Source of the DNA: Crossaster papposus
Lineage: Eukaryota; Echinodermata; Asteroidea; Velatida; Solasteridae
Length of the DNA: 64,000 nt
Direction of reading: 5' to 3'
Assembly: GCA_037893245.1 (NCBI GenBank)
Contig: JBAIAA010000510.1
Span: forward strand, 806,001 to 870,000
A model generated the notes under the pieces. It was not told where the DNA came from and did not search any database. It saw only the letters and a program-made list of their open reading frames with translations. The first letter of the stretch is position 1; the number at the start of each line of letters is the position of its first letter. The position numbers were made by a program, and so were the translations under genes. This document shows positions 33,684 through 46,470 of this stretch, piece after piece.

Positions 33684-34519
33684 TTGGTAAATAGGGTTAC
33701 AACTTGTGCAGCTGTCAGTCGGGCCACATTCAGTCCAGAAATGTTTCCCGGGAAACAGAAAACAGAAAAGACAAAATTGCAGGACCGCTTTGCTGACGAC
33801 ATCAGCCATAGGGCACAGGCCGAGGCTTCTGCGTTGATAAAAAAACAAGGGGGGACCCACCCAAAATGACAAATATGGCTGCAAAGGCAGCCAGTGCCAT
33901 TTGTCAATGCTACATGGGAGACCATAACCTTTGTAAGAAATGGTCACCAATATGTGATGGTGGGAAATACAAGTTTCCATACCTGCCAGTCTATGCCAGA
34001 GGGAAACTACAATTGTCAAAAAGGGATGCAGAAACTGTTGTCAAATTTCTGAGCAAAAGAATTGGACCAGAAGCTTTGGAAAAAACTAAATTCGGCACCA
34101 GTACACAAAAAGCAGAATCAATGAACCATGCCTTCTCAGTAACCAATCCAAAGGGAACACTGACCTTTTCTAGAAATGGTTAAAGTAGGGATCACAGCGC
34201 ACTACACCTGGTGAATAACGGGCAGGCCAATTTGATAGTGAAAAAGTGCAAAGCAGCTGGTTGCCCAATAACGGTTCAGTCTCCGGCTGACAAAGCCCTC
34301 ACTAAAATGGAGAAAATACAACAATTTCATACCCAACGTGCGAAAGGACAAGCTCACAAAAAAAGAAGGGCGCAGTGTAGATCACAGAGATTTCATTTGT
34401 ATTATTCTGCACAAAATCTGTACAGAAAGGGTCAATTAGACCCAAAACTAAGTTACAGTTCCACATTGACTGACTGGAAAAGTATTGAAAGTGAACATAA
34501 TTACTGCAAAAGATTTTAA
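33684..34519 (+). pseudogene. transposase C-terminal fragment, satellite copy 5
   Basis: Early A-run frameshift and central TAA present; the third piece is open for 102 codons. Has F instead of L in VVKFLSKR, as copies 4 and 7. Confidence 0.6.
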
Positions 34520-35545
34520 AAATACTGATAGAAAACCTCATCTTCGAACACTACACCATGGCCTCCATTTTGTTGATGTTTACTTACTTATACTACTCGT
34601 AGTAAAACCCTCAACCATTGGTTGTAAGTTTCACCCCAGATGTGCATGTTCACCTGTTTTTGCATTTGTTCAAATTCACAGCTCAGCCCAGACAACCTCA
34701 ATAAAAAAACAAAACGTTAAAGGCCCCCAAATAACAAATATTATCCTTAATTACCAGTTTAAACAACAAAAAACATTGAGTGGGAGTAAAATAGAAAATC
34801 AAACACCATAAGAGGACAGAACTTAGGACACATGCCAACTGGGGTAAAGGGAAACAGTAATCATTTTGTAAATAATGTTATACTTAGCTAAACTTCAATA
34901 ATATGACTTAAAAGATTGTTTTTTTCAATAAAAACCTGAAAATCAGTGTTAAATATAGACACTATTTATCTATATTTGGTTTTATTTTCATTTTTACCTA
35001 TGCTGAGAACAAAGGCGGCCATTTTTAAATGCCTACGGGCGCCGCCATTTTTAAACTCCCCCCGGGCGCTGCCATTTTTAAATGCCCCCCGGGCGCCGCC
35101 ATTTTGAGACTATAAGTTGCGCACATCCAATTAAAGTCCCATAGACAACAATGATAAATACCCCAACTTCAAAAAATTGGGGAAAATACTCGCAACTCTC
35201 CAAGGTGACTAAACTATACAGCAAAATTAAGCTTATTTCACCATCTTTCATTTTCTTTTCAATTTGTGTGGGGTCATCTGATCACTTTTGGGTGATATTT
35301 CCCTCCAAAGGAGAACACCCCTAAAACTAGTTTTAAAGTCCAATCTGCAGAGCATCCATTTTAAAAAAATACCCTCTCGCTCAAGAGCCAAGTAGTGCCA
35401 ATTCCATGGCCGGATTCATCCCAAATGCTCAGAATTAGAAGCTCACACTCCTGGACCGAGGTGGTATACTGTATTTTTACAATCCTTCAAATGCACGGCT
35501 CTGCACCACATATGCAGAAAACTGATAAACTGTAACAAACCTCTT

Positions 35546-36380
35546 TTGGTAAATAGGGTTACAACTTGTGCAGCTGTCAGTCGGGCCACATTCAGTCCAG
35601 AAATGTTTCCCGGGAAACAGAAAACAGAAAAGACAAAATTGCAGGACCGCTTTGCTGACGACATCAGCCATAGGGCACAGGCCGAGGCTTCTGCGTTGAT
35701 AAAAAAACAAGGGGGGACCCACCCAAAATGACAAATATGGCTGCAAAGGCAGCCAGTGCCATTTGTCAATGCTACATGGGAGACCATAACCTTTGTAAGA
35801 AATGGTCACCAATATGTGATGGTGGGAAATACAAGTTTCCATACCTGCCAGTCTATGCCAGAGGGAAACTACAATTGTCAAAAAGGGATGCAGAAACTGT
35901 TGTCAAATTGCTGAGCAAAAGAATTGGACCAGAAGCTTTGGAAAAAACTAAATTCGGCACCAGTACACAAAAAGCAGAATCAATGAACCATGCCTTCTCA
36001 GTAACCAATCCAAAGGGAACACTGACCTTTTCTAGAAATGGTTAAAGTAGGGATCACAGCGCACTACACCTGGTGAATAACGGGCAGGCCAATTCGATAG
36101 TGAAAAAGTGCAAAGCAGCTGGTTGCCCAATAACGGTTCAGTCTCCGGCTGACAAAGCCCTCACTAAAATGGAGAAAATACAACAATTTCATACCCAACG
36201 TGCGAAAGGACAAGCTCACAAAAAAGAAGGGCGCAGTGTAGATCACAGAGATTTCATTTGTATTATTCTGCACAAAATCTGTACAGAAAGGGTCAATTAG
36301 ACCCAAAACTAAGTTACAGTTCCACATTGACTGACTGGAAAAGTATTGAAAGTGAACATAATTACTGCAAAAGGTTTTAA
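35546..36380 (+). pseudogene. transposase C-terminal fragment, satellite copy 6
   Basis: Same broken state as copies 2 and 3, including the frameshift after AHKK. Confidence 0.6.
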
Positions 36381-37377
36381 AAATACTGATAGAAAACCTC
36401 ATCTTCGAACACTACACCATGGCCTCCATTTTGTTGATGTTTACTTACTTATACTACTCGTAGTAAAACCCTCAACCATTGGTTGTAAGTTTCACCCCAG
36501 ATGTGCATGTTCACCTGTTTTTGCATTTGTTCAAATTCACAACTCAGCCCAGACAACCTCAATAAAAAAACAAAACGTTAAAGGCTCCCAAATAACAAAT
36601 ATTATCCTTAATTACCAGTTTAAACAACAAAAAACATTGAGTGGGAGTAAAATAGAAAATCAAACACCATAAGAGGACAGAACTTAGGACACATGCCAAC
36701 TGGGGTAAAGGGAAACAGTAATCATTTTGTAAATAATGTTATACTTAGCTAAACTTCAATAATATGACTTAAAAGATTGTTTTTTCAATAAAAACCTGAA
36801 AATCAGTGTTAAATATAGACACTATTTATCTATATTTGGTTTTATTTTCATTTTTACCTATGCTGAGAACAAAGGCGGCCATTTTTAAATGCCCACGGGC
36901 GCCGCCATTTTTAAATTCCCCCGGGCGCCGCCATTTTGAGAATATAGGTTGCGCACATCCAAATAAAGTCCCATAGACAACAATGATAAATACCCCAACT
37001 TCAAAAAATTGGGGAAAATACTCACAACTCTCCAAGGTGACTAAACTATACACCAAAATTAAGCTTATTTCACCATCTTTCATTTTCTTTTCAATTTGTG
37101 TGGGGTCATCTGATCACTTTTGGGTGATATTTCCCTCCAAAGGAGAACACCCCTAAAACTAGTTTTAAAGTCCAATCTGCAGAGCGTCCATTTTGAAAAA
37201 ATACCCTCTCGCTCAAGAGCCAAGTAGTGCCAATTCCATGGCCAGATTCATCCCAAATGCTCAGAATTAGAAGCTCACACTCCTAGACCGAGGTGGTATA
37301 CTGTATTTTTACAATCCTTCAAATGCACGGCTCTGCACTACATATGCAGAAAACTGATAAACTGTAACAAACCTCTT

Positions 37378-38213
37378 TTGGTAAATAGGGTTACAACTTG
37401 TGCAGCTGTCAGTCGGGCCACATTCAGTCCAGAAATGTTTCCCGGGAAACAGAAAACAGAAAAGACAAAATTGCAGGACCGCTTTGCTGACGACATCAGC
37501 CATAGGGCACAGGCCGAGGCTTCTGCGTTGATAAAAAAACAAGGGGGGACCCACCCAAAATGACAAATATGGCTGCAAAGGCAGCCAGTGCCATTTGTCA
37601 ATGCTACATGGGAGACCATAACCTTTGTAAGAAATGGTCACCAATATGTGATGGTGGGAAATACAAGTTTCCATACCTGCCAGTCTATGCCAGAGGGAAA
37701 CTACAATTGTCAAAAAGGGATGCAGAAACTGTTGTCAAATTTCTGAGCAAAAGAATTGGACCAGAAGCTTTGGAAAAAACTAAATTCGGCACCAGTACAC
37801 ACAAAGCAGAATCAATGAACCATGCCTTCTCAGTAACCAATCCAAAGGGAACACTGACCTTTTCTAGAAATGGTTAAAGTAGGGATCACAGCGCACTACA
37901 CCTGGTGAATAACGGGCAGGCCAATTTGATAGTGAAAAAGTGCAAAGCAGCTGGTTGCCCAATAACGGTTCAGTCTCCGGCTGACAAAGCCCTCACTAAA
38001 ATGGAGAAAATACAACAATTTCATACCCAACGTGCGAAAGGACAAGCTCACAAAAAAAGAAGGGCGCAGTGTAGATCACAGAGATTTCATTTGTATTATT
38101 CTGCACAAAATCTGTACAGAAAGGGTCAATTAGACCCAAAACTAAGTTACAGTTCCACATTGACTGACTGGAAAAGTATTGAAAGTGAACATAATTACTG
38201 CAAAAGATTTTAA
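37378..38213 (+). pseudogene. transposase C-terminal fragment, satellite copy 7
   Basis: Nearly identical to copy 5 at an offset of 3694 bp, with one private change (STHKAES). The third piece is open. Confidence 0.6.
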
Positions 38214-39239
38214 AAATACTGATAGAAAACCTCATCTTCGAACACTACACCATGGCCTCCATTTTGTTGATGTTTACTTACTTATACTACTCGTAGTAAA
38301 ACCCTCAACCATTGGTTGTAAGTTTCACCCCAGATGTGCATGTTCACCTGTTTTTGCATTTGTTCAAATTCACAGCTCAGCCCAGACAACCTCAATAAAA
38401 AAACAAAACGTTAAAGGCCCCCAAATAACAAATATTATCCTTAATTACCAGTTTAAACAACAAAAAACATTGAGTGGGAGTAAAATAGAAAATCAAACAC
38501 CATAAGAGGACAGAACTTAGGACACATGCCAACTGGGGTAAAGGGAAACAGTAATCATTTTGTAAATAATGTTATACTTAGCTAAACTTCAATAATATGA
38601 CTTAAAAGATTGTTTTTTTCAATAAAAACCTGAAAATCAGTGTTAAATATAGACACTATTTATCTATATTTGGTTTTATTTTCATTTTTACCTATGCTGA
38701 GAACAAAGGCGGCCATTTTTAAATGCCCACGGGCGCCGCCATTTTTAAACTCCCCCCGGGCGCTGCCATTTTTAAATGCCCCCCGGGCGCCGCCATTTTG
38801 AGACTATAAGTTGCGCACATCCAATTAAAGTCCCATAGACAACAATGATAAATACCCCAACTTCAAAAAATTGGGGAAAATACTCACAACTCTCCATGGT
38901 GACTAAACTATACAGCAAAATTAAGCTTATTTCACCATCTTTCATTTTCTTTTCAATTTGTGTGGGGTCATCTGATCACTTTTGGGTGATATTTCCCTCC
39001 AAAGGAGAACACCCCTAAAACTAGTTTTAAAGTCCAATCTGCAGAGCATCCATTTTAAAAAAATACCCTCTCGCTCAAGAGCCAAGTAGTGCCAATTCCA
39101 TGGCCGGATTCATCCCAAATGCTCAGAATTAGAAGCTCACACTCCTGGACCGAGGTGGTATACTGTATTTTTACAATCCTTCAAATGCACGGCTCTGCAC
39201 CACATATGCAGAAAACTGATAAACTGTAACAAACCTCTT

Positions 39240-40075
39240 TTGGTAAATAGGGTTACAACTTGTGCAGCTGTCAGTCGGGCCACATTCAGTCCAGAAATGT
39301 TTCCCGGGAAACAGAAAACAGAAAAGACAAAATTGCAGGACCGCTTTGCTGACGACATCAGCCATAGGGCACAGGCCGAGGCTTCTGCGTTGATAAAAAA
39401 ACAAGGGGGGACCCACCCAAAATGACAAATATGGCTGCAAAGGCAGCCAGTGCCATTTGTCAATGCTACATGGGAGACCATAACCTTTGTAAGAAATGGT
39501 CACCAATATGTGATGGTGGGAAATACAAGTTTCCATACCTGCCAGTCTATGCCAGAGGGAAACTACAATTGTCAAAAAGGGATGCAGAAACTGTTGTCAA
39601 ATTGCTGAGCAAAAGAATTGGACCAGAAGCTTTGGAAAAAACTAAATTCGGCACCAGTACACAAAAAGCAGAATCAATGAACCATGCCTTCTCAGTAACC
39701 AATCCAAAGGGAACACTGACCTTTTCTAGAAATGGTTAAAGTAGGGATCACAGCGCACTACACCTGGTGAATAACGGGCAGGCCAATTCGATAGTGAAAA
39801 AGTGCAAAGCAGCTGGTTGCCCAATAACGGTTCAGTCTCCGGCTGACAAAGCCCTCACTAAAATGGAGAAAAAACAACAATTTCATACCCAACGTGCGAA
39901 AGGACAAGCTCACAAAAAAAGAAGGGCGCAGTGTAGATCACAGAGATTTCATTTGTATTATTCTGCACAAAATCTGTACAGAAAGGGTCAATTAGACCCA
40001 AAACTAAGTTACAGTTCCACAGTGACTGACTGGAAAAGTATTGAAAGTGAACATAATTACTGCAAAAGGTTTTAA
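39240..40075 (+). pseudogene. transposase C-terminal fragment, satellite copy 8
   Basis: Early frameshift and central TAA present; the third piece is open for 102 codons with one private T-to-V-type change (SSTVTDW). Confidence 0.6.
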
Positions 40076-40875
40076 AAATACTGATAGAAAACCTCATCTT
40101 CGAACACTACACCATGGCCTCCATTTTGTTGATGTTTACTTACTTATACTACTCGTAGTAAAACCCTCAACCATTGGTTGTAAGTTTCACCCCAGATGTG
40201 CATGTTCACCTGTTTTTGCATTTGTTCAAATTCACAACTCAGCCCAGACAACCTCAATAAAAAAAAAAAACGTTAAAGGCTCCCAAATAACAAATATTAT
40301 CCTTAATTACCAGTTTAAACAACAAAAAACATTGAGTGGGAGTAAAATAGAAAATCAAACACCATAAGAGGACAGAACTTAGGACACATGCCAACTGGGG
40401 TAAAGGGAAACAGTAATCATTTTGTAAATAATGTTATACTTAGCTAAACTTCAATAATATGACTTAAAAGATTGTTTTTTTCAATAAAAACCTGAAAATC
40501 AGTGTTAAATATAGACACTATTTATCTATATTTGGTTTTATTTTCATTTTTACCTATGCTGAGAACAAAGGCGGCCATTTTTAAATGCCCACGGGCGCCG
40601 CCATTTTTAAACTCCCCCCGGGCGCTGCCATTTTTAAATGCCCCCCGGGCGCCGCCATTTTGAGACTATAAGTTGCGCACATCCAATTAAAGTCCCATAG
40701 ACAACAATGATAAATACCCCAACTTCAAAAAATTGGGGAAAATACTCACAACTCTCCATGGTGACTAAACTATACACCAAAATTAAGCTTATTTCACCAT
40801 CTTTCATTTTCTTTTCAATTTGTGTGGGGTCATCTGATCACTTTTGGGTGATATTTCCCTCCAAGGGAGAACACT

Positions 40876-43800
40876 GAAGGATAATTTCTAAGAAGATTTC
40901 AAAGAATTCCTGAGAAGAATTCCAAAGAAGAAAGAATAATGGAAAAAAAATTGCGAAGGAGAATTGCCAAGAACAATTGTGAAGGAGATTTGGGAATAAG
41001 AATTTTTAAGGAGAATTTTTTAAGGAGAATTTAAAAGGAAAATTTCGAAGATGAATTCCTTAGGAGAATTTCAAAGGAGAATTCCGGTGAATAATTTCTT
41101 AGGAGAATTCCTTAGGAGAATTCCTTAGGAGAATTCCAAAGGAGAATTCCAAATATTTACAGAGGATTCCAAAGAGGATTTTGAAAAAGAATTACCAAGG
41201 AGAATTCCTAAGGGGAATTCCGAAGGGGAATTCCGAAGGGAAGAAGATTTCCGAAAGAGAATTCTGAAGAATTCCAAAAGAGGATACAAAGAGGATACAA
41301 AGAGGATTTCGAAGGGGATTTCGACGAAAAATTCTAAAGAAGAATTCCAAAGGGGAATTCCGAAGGAGAATTCCAAGGGAAATTCCGGGGGAATTTTGAA
41401 GAGGAATTTTGAAGGGGAATTCCAAAGGAGAATTCTAAAGAGAATTCTAAAGGAGAATTTCAAAGGAGAATTTCAGAGGAGAATTTCAGAGGAGATTGTG
41501 GAATTTCGAAGGGTAATTTCCAAGGGGAATTTCTAAGGGGAATTTCTAAGTGGAATTTGACGGAGAATTCAAAAGGAGAATTCTGAAGAGAATTCTAAAG
41601 AGAATTCCGAAGAGGAATTCCACAGGAAAAATTCCAAAGGAGAAGTTGAAAGTTCTCCAAAGATTTCTGAAGAACATTTCCGAAGATTTTTAATAAGAAA
41701 CTTCAAAGAAGAATTCAAAAAAGAAGAATTGTGAAGGAGATTTGCGAATAAGAATTTTTAAGGAGAATTTTTTAAGGAGAATTTTTTAACGAGAATTTCA
41801 AAGGAGAATTCCGAAGATGAATTCCTTAGGAGAATTCCGACGGAGGATTCTAAAGAGGATTTTGATAAAGAATTACGAAGGAGAATTCCTAAGGGGAATT
41901 CCGATGGGGAATTCCGAAGGGAAGAAGACTTCCGAAAGAGAATTCTGAAGAATTGGTAAGGAGAATTTCTAAGGAGAATTCTGAGGAAGAATTCCGAAAG
42001 AGAATTGCAAAGGATACCGAAGATAATTTTGATAAGGATTTCAAATAAAAAAATCAAAAATCAATCAAAAAAAAATTATTTGAAGGAGAATTCTGAAGGA
42101 GAATTTCTAAGAAGATTTCAAAGAATTCCTGAGAAGAATTCCAAAGAAGAAAGAATAATGGAAAAATAATTGCGAAGGAGAATTGCGAAAAACAATTGTG
42201 AAGGAGATTTGCAAATAAAAATGTTGAATTCCTTAGGAGAATTCCGACGGAGGATTCTAAAGAGGATTTTGATAAAGAATTACAGAGGGGGATTCCTAAG
42301 GGGAATTCCGAAGGGGAATTCCGAAGGGAAGAAGACTTCCGAAGGAGAATTCTGAAGAATTGCTAAGGAGAATTTTGAAGGAGAATTCTGAAGAAGATTT
42401 CCGAAAGAGAATTCCAAAGGATACCGAAGACAATTTTGATAAGGATTTAAAATAAGAATTTAAAAAAGGAGAATTCTGAAGGAGAATTTTTATGAAGATT
42501 TCAAAGAATTCCTGAGAAGAATTCCGAAGAAGAAAGAAGAATGGAAAAATAATTGCGAAGGAGAATTCCAAATATTTACGGAGGATTCCAAAGAGGATTT
42601 TGAAAAAGAATTACGAAGGAGAATTCCTAAGAGGAATTTAATAAGGGGAATTACGAAGGGGAATTCTGAAGGGAAGAATACTTCCGAAAGAGAATTCTGA
42701 AGAATTCCGAAAGAGGATACAAAGAGGATTTTGAGGGGGATTTTGACGAAAAATTCAAAAGGAGAATTCCAAAGGGAAATTCCAAAGGGAAATTCCGAAG
42801 GGGAATTCCGAAGGGGAATTCCGAAGGGGAATTCCAAAGGAGAATTCCAAAGGAAAATTCTGAAGAGAATCCTAAAGGAGAATTTTTGAAGGAGATTGGG
42901 GAATTTTGAAGGGTAATTTCCAAGCGGAAATACCAAGGGGAATTTTTAAGGGGAATTTGAAGGAGAATTCAAAAGGAGAATTCTGAAGAGAATTCTGAAG
43001 AGAATTCCAAAGGAGAATTCCACAGGAAATTTCCAAAGGAGAAGTTAAAAGTTCTCAAAAGATTTCTGAAATAGATTTCCGAAGATTTTTAATAAGCATT
43101 TCGAAGAAGAATTCGAAAAACAATTCCAAACAATTATTCCAAAGGAGAATTCTGTAGGATAATTTCTAAAAAGATTTCAACGAATATTGGAAAAATAATT
43201 GTGAAGGAGAATTGTGAAGAACAATTGTAAAGGAGATTTGCGAATAATAATTTGTAAGGAGAATTTTTTAAGAAGAATTTCAAAGGAGAATTCAGGAGAA
43301 GAATTCCTAAGAAGAATTCCGAAGGAGAATTCCAAATATTTACGGAGGATTCCAAAGAGGATTTTGAAAAAGAATTACGAAGGAGAATTCCTAAGGAGAA
43401 TTCCTAAGGGGAATTCCAAAGGGAAGAAGAATTCCGAAAGAGAATTCTGAAGAATTCCGAAAGAGGATACAAAGAGGATTTCGAAGGGGATTTTGACGAA
43501 AAATTCTAAAGGAGAATTCCAAAGGGGAATTCCAAAGGGGAATTCCAAAGGAAAATTTCGAAGGGGAATTTCCAAGCGGAAATTTCAAGTGGAATTTCAA
43601 GGGGGGATTCCAAGGAGAAGTCTAAAGGAGAATTATGAAGAGAATTCCGAAGGAGAATTCCACAGGAGAAGTTAAAAGTTATCCAAAGATTTCTGAAGGA
43701 GATTTCCGAAGATTTTTAATAAGCATTTCGAAAAAGAAATCAAAAAACAATTCCAAAAAATTATTCCGAAGGAGAATTTTGAAGGAGAATTTCTAAGAAG

Positions 43801-46015
43801 ATTTTAAAGAATTCCTGAGAGGAATTCCGATAAAGAAAGAATATTTAAAAAAATAATTGCGAAGGAGAATTGCGAAGACAAATTTTGAAGGAGATTTGCG
43901 AAGGAGATTTGCGAAGTAGAATGTTTAAGTAGAATGTTTAAGGAGAATTCCGAAGAAGAATTCCGAAAGAGAATTCTGAAGAATTGGTAAGGAGAATTTC
44001 TAAGGAGAATTCTGAGAAAGAATTCCGAAAGAGAATTCCAAAGGATACCGAAGATAATTTTGATAAGGATTTCAAATAAGAAAATCAAAAATCAATCAAA
44101 AAAAATTATTTGAAGGAGAATTTCTAAGAAGATTTCAAAGAATTCCTGAGAAGAATTTCAAAGAAGAAAGAATAATTGAAAAATAATTGCGAAGGAGAGT
44201 TGCGAAAAACAATTGTGAAGGAGATTTGCAAATAAAAATGTTGAATTCCTTAGGAGAATTCCGACGGAGGATTCTAAAGAGGATTTTGATAAAGAATTAC
44301 GAAGGAGAATTCCTAAGGGGAATTCCGAAGGGGAATTCCGAAGGGAAGAAGACTTCCGAAGGAGAATTCTGAAGAATTTCTAAGGAGAATTTTGAAGGAG
44401 AATTCTGAAGAAGAATTCCGAAAGAGAATTCCAAAGGATAATTTTGATAAGGATTTAAAATAAGAAAATCAAAAATTATTTGAAGGAGAATTCTGAAGGA
44501 GAATTTTTATGAAGATTTCAAAGAATTCCTGAGAAGAATTCCGAAGAAGAAAGAAGAATGGAAAAATAATTGCGAAGGAGAATTCCAAATATTTACGGAG
44601 GATTCCAAAGAGGATTTTGAAAAAGAATTACGAAGGAGAATTCCTAAGAGGAATTTAATAAGGAGAATTACGAAGGGGAATTCCGAAGGGAAGAATACTT
44701 CCGAAAGAGAATTCTGAAGAATTCCGAAAGAGGATACAAAGAGGATTTTGAAGGGGATTTTGACGAAAAATTCAAAAGGAGAATTCCAAAGGGGAATTCC
44801 GAAGGGGAATTCCGAAGGGGAATTCCGAGGGAAATTTCGAAGGGGAATTCCAAAGGAGAATTCCAAAGGAAAATTCTGAAGAGAATCCTAAAGGAGAATT
44901 TTTGAAGGAGATTGGGGAATTTTGAAGGGTAATTTCCAAGCGGAAATACCAAGGGGAATTTTAAGGGGAATTTGAAGGAGAATTCGGAAGAGAATTCTGA
45001 AGAGAATTCTGAAGAGAATTCCAAAGGAGAATTCCACAGGAAAATTCCAAAGGAGAAGTTAAAAGTTCTCAAAAGATTTCTGAAATAGATTTCCGAATAT
45101 TTTTAATAAGCATTTCGAAGAAGAATTCGAAAAACAATTCCAAACAATTATTCCGAAGGGGAATTCTGAAGGATAATTTCTAAAAAGATTTCAACGAATA
45201 TTGGAAAAATATTTGCGAAGGAGAATTGTGAAGAACAATTATTGTAAAGGAGATTTGCGAATAATAATTTGTAAGGAGAATTTTTTAAGAAGAATTTCAA
45301 AGGAGAATTCCGGAGAAGAATTCCTAAGAAGAATTCCGAAGGAGAATTCCAAATATTTACAGAAGATTCCAAAGAGGATTTTGAAAAAGAATTACGAAGG
45401 AGAATTCCTAAGGAGAATTCCTAAGGAGAATTCCTAAGGGGAATTCCAAAGGGAAGAAGACTTCCGAAAGAGTATTCTGAAGAATTCCGAAAGAGGATAC
45501 AAAGAGGATTTTGAAGGGGATTTTGACGAAAAATTCTAAAGGAGAATTCCAAAGGGGAATTCCAAAGGGGAATTCCAAAGGAAAATTTCGAAGGGGAATT
45601 TCCAAGCGGAAATTTCAAGTGGAATTTCAAGGGGGAATTCCAAGGAGAAGTCTAAAGGAGAATTATGAAGAGAATTCCGAAGGAGAATTCCTCAGGAGAA
45701 GTTAAAAGTTATCCAAAGATTTCTGAAGGAGATTTCCGAAGATTTTTAATAAGCATTTCGAAAAAGAAATCAAAAAACAATTCCAAAAAATTATTCCGAA
45801 GGAGAATTTTGAAGGAGAATTTCTAAGAAGATTTTAAAGAATTCCTGTGAGAAATTCAGATAAAGAAAGAATATTTAAAAAAATAATTGCGAAGGAGAAT
45901 TGCGAAGACAAATTTTGAAGGAGATTTGCGAAGGAGATTTGCGAAGTAGAATGTTTAAGTAGAATGTTTAAGGAGAATGTTTAAGGAGAATTCCGAAGAA
46001 GAATTCCGAAGAAGA
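40876..46015. repeat. purine-rich GAATTC minisatellite, 5.1 kb
   Basis: Almost every 10-14 bp the plus strand repeats a variant of AAGGAGAATTCC, with strong purine bias (A and G on this strand) and dense EcoRI-type GAATTC sites. A longer order is superimposed: landmarks such as the CAATTGTGAAGGAGATTTGC stretch recur about 2.0 kb apart (42170 and 44187; 43214 and 45230). Long reading frames here (for example repeated NSPSEFPFGIPLRN on the minus strand) are by-products of the repeat and not genes. Confidence 0.93.
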
Positions 46016-46470
46016 ATTGATGTAGCTGTACTGAACATTATCCTAAGGGCCATCAGCGAGATCAAAGTGGCTGTTTAGTCCCTCCAAAGTGAAGTAGAGG
46101 CCAACAGGAAGATTCTGGAGAGGCTGTCTAAGTTTGAAGCTCTCCATGAATGACAACATTGACATATCGCTAGTGTCACAAGCTGGAGTAACCGCTCTGC
46201 TAAAAATTCTTAAGGACAAGAAGACAAAAGCTGCACTGGTAAGCTCTCACAACATAAACGACTGCTTTTTTGTAATACTTTTTGTTTAGATTTTCTCAAA
46301 ACATTAGCCAAATTGGGTATACATGGAAACCTGAAAATCATAGCGAGGCAAAAAAAAGGTGGCGTAAATAGTGTATGGGTGAATGACACTTGCAAAGTTA
46401 CAGTAAATTGATGAATTGTCGCTCACACAGGACCTATCATTTACCAGAAATATGAGGAACTGGAGCACAA
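46016..46470 (+). pseudogene. broken exon pair, copy 1 (inverted partner at 54835-55322)
   Basis: The plus strand reads LNIILRAISEIKVAV, a stop, then LQSEVEANRKILERLSKFEA; a shifted frame gives DISLVSQAGVTALLKILKD and KKTKAAL, ending at a good splice donor (CTG|GTAAGC). About 190 bp on, CACACAG|GACCTA resembles the acceptor of the next exon. The pattern looks like the region leading into a DUF4806-type domain of invertebrate proteins; that is from memory and uncertain. The stop and the frame change are shared with the inverted copy, so the source was already broken. Confidence 0.45.

Larger units (their letters stand above)
26611..40868 (+). repeat. satellite of 1.83/1.86-kb units carrying a transposase fragment, about 7.7 copies
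   Basis: Using one reference point (AGAGGGAAACTAC), units start at 26611, 28472, 30332, 32165, 33998, 35860, 37692 and 39554, giving lengths of 1861, 1860, 1833, 1833, 1862, 1832 and 1862. The last copy stops at about 40868. Copies look nearly identical. Each has three parts: about 0.84 kb coding-like sequence on the plus strand; an AT-rich 3' stretch; and a short GC-rich minisatellite (GGGCGCCGCCATTTTTAAA, two to four repeats) whose copy number makes the long and short unit types. The remaining roughly 0.5 kb is AT-rich with no feature I recognise. Confidence 0.92.

Noticed and set aside
42490-45072. Long minus-strand frames rich in NSPSEFPFGIPLRN
   Set aside because: They follow directly from the GAATTC minisatellite, and several frames and both strands are open.
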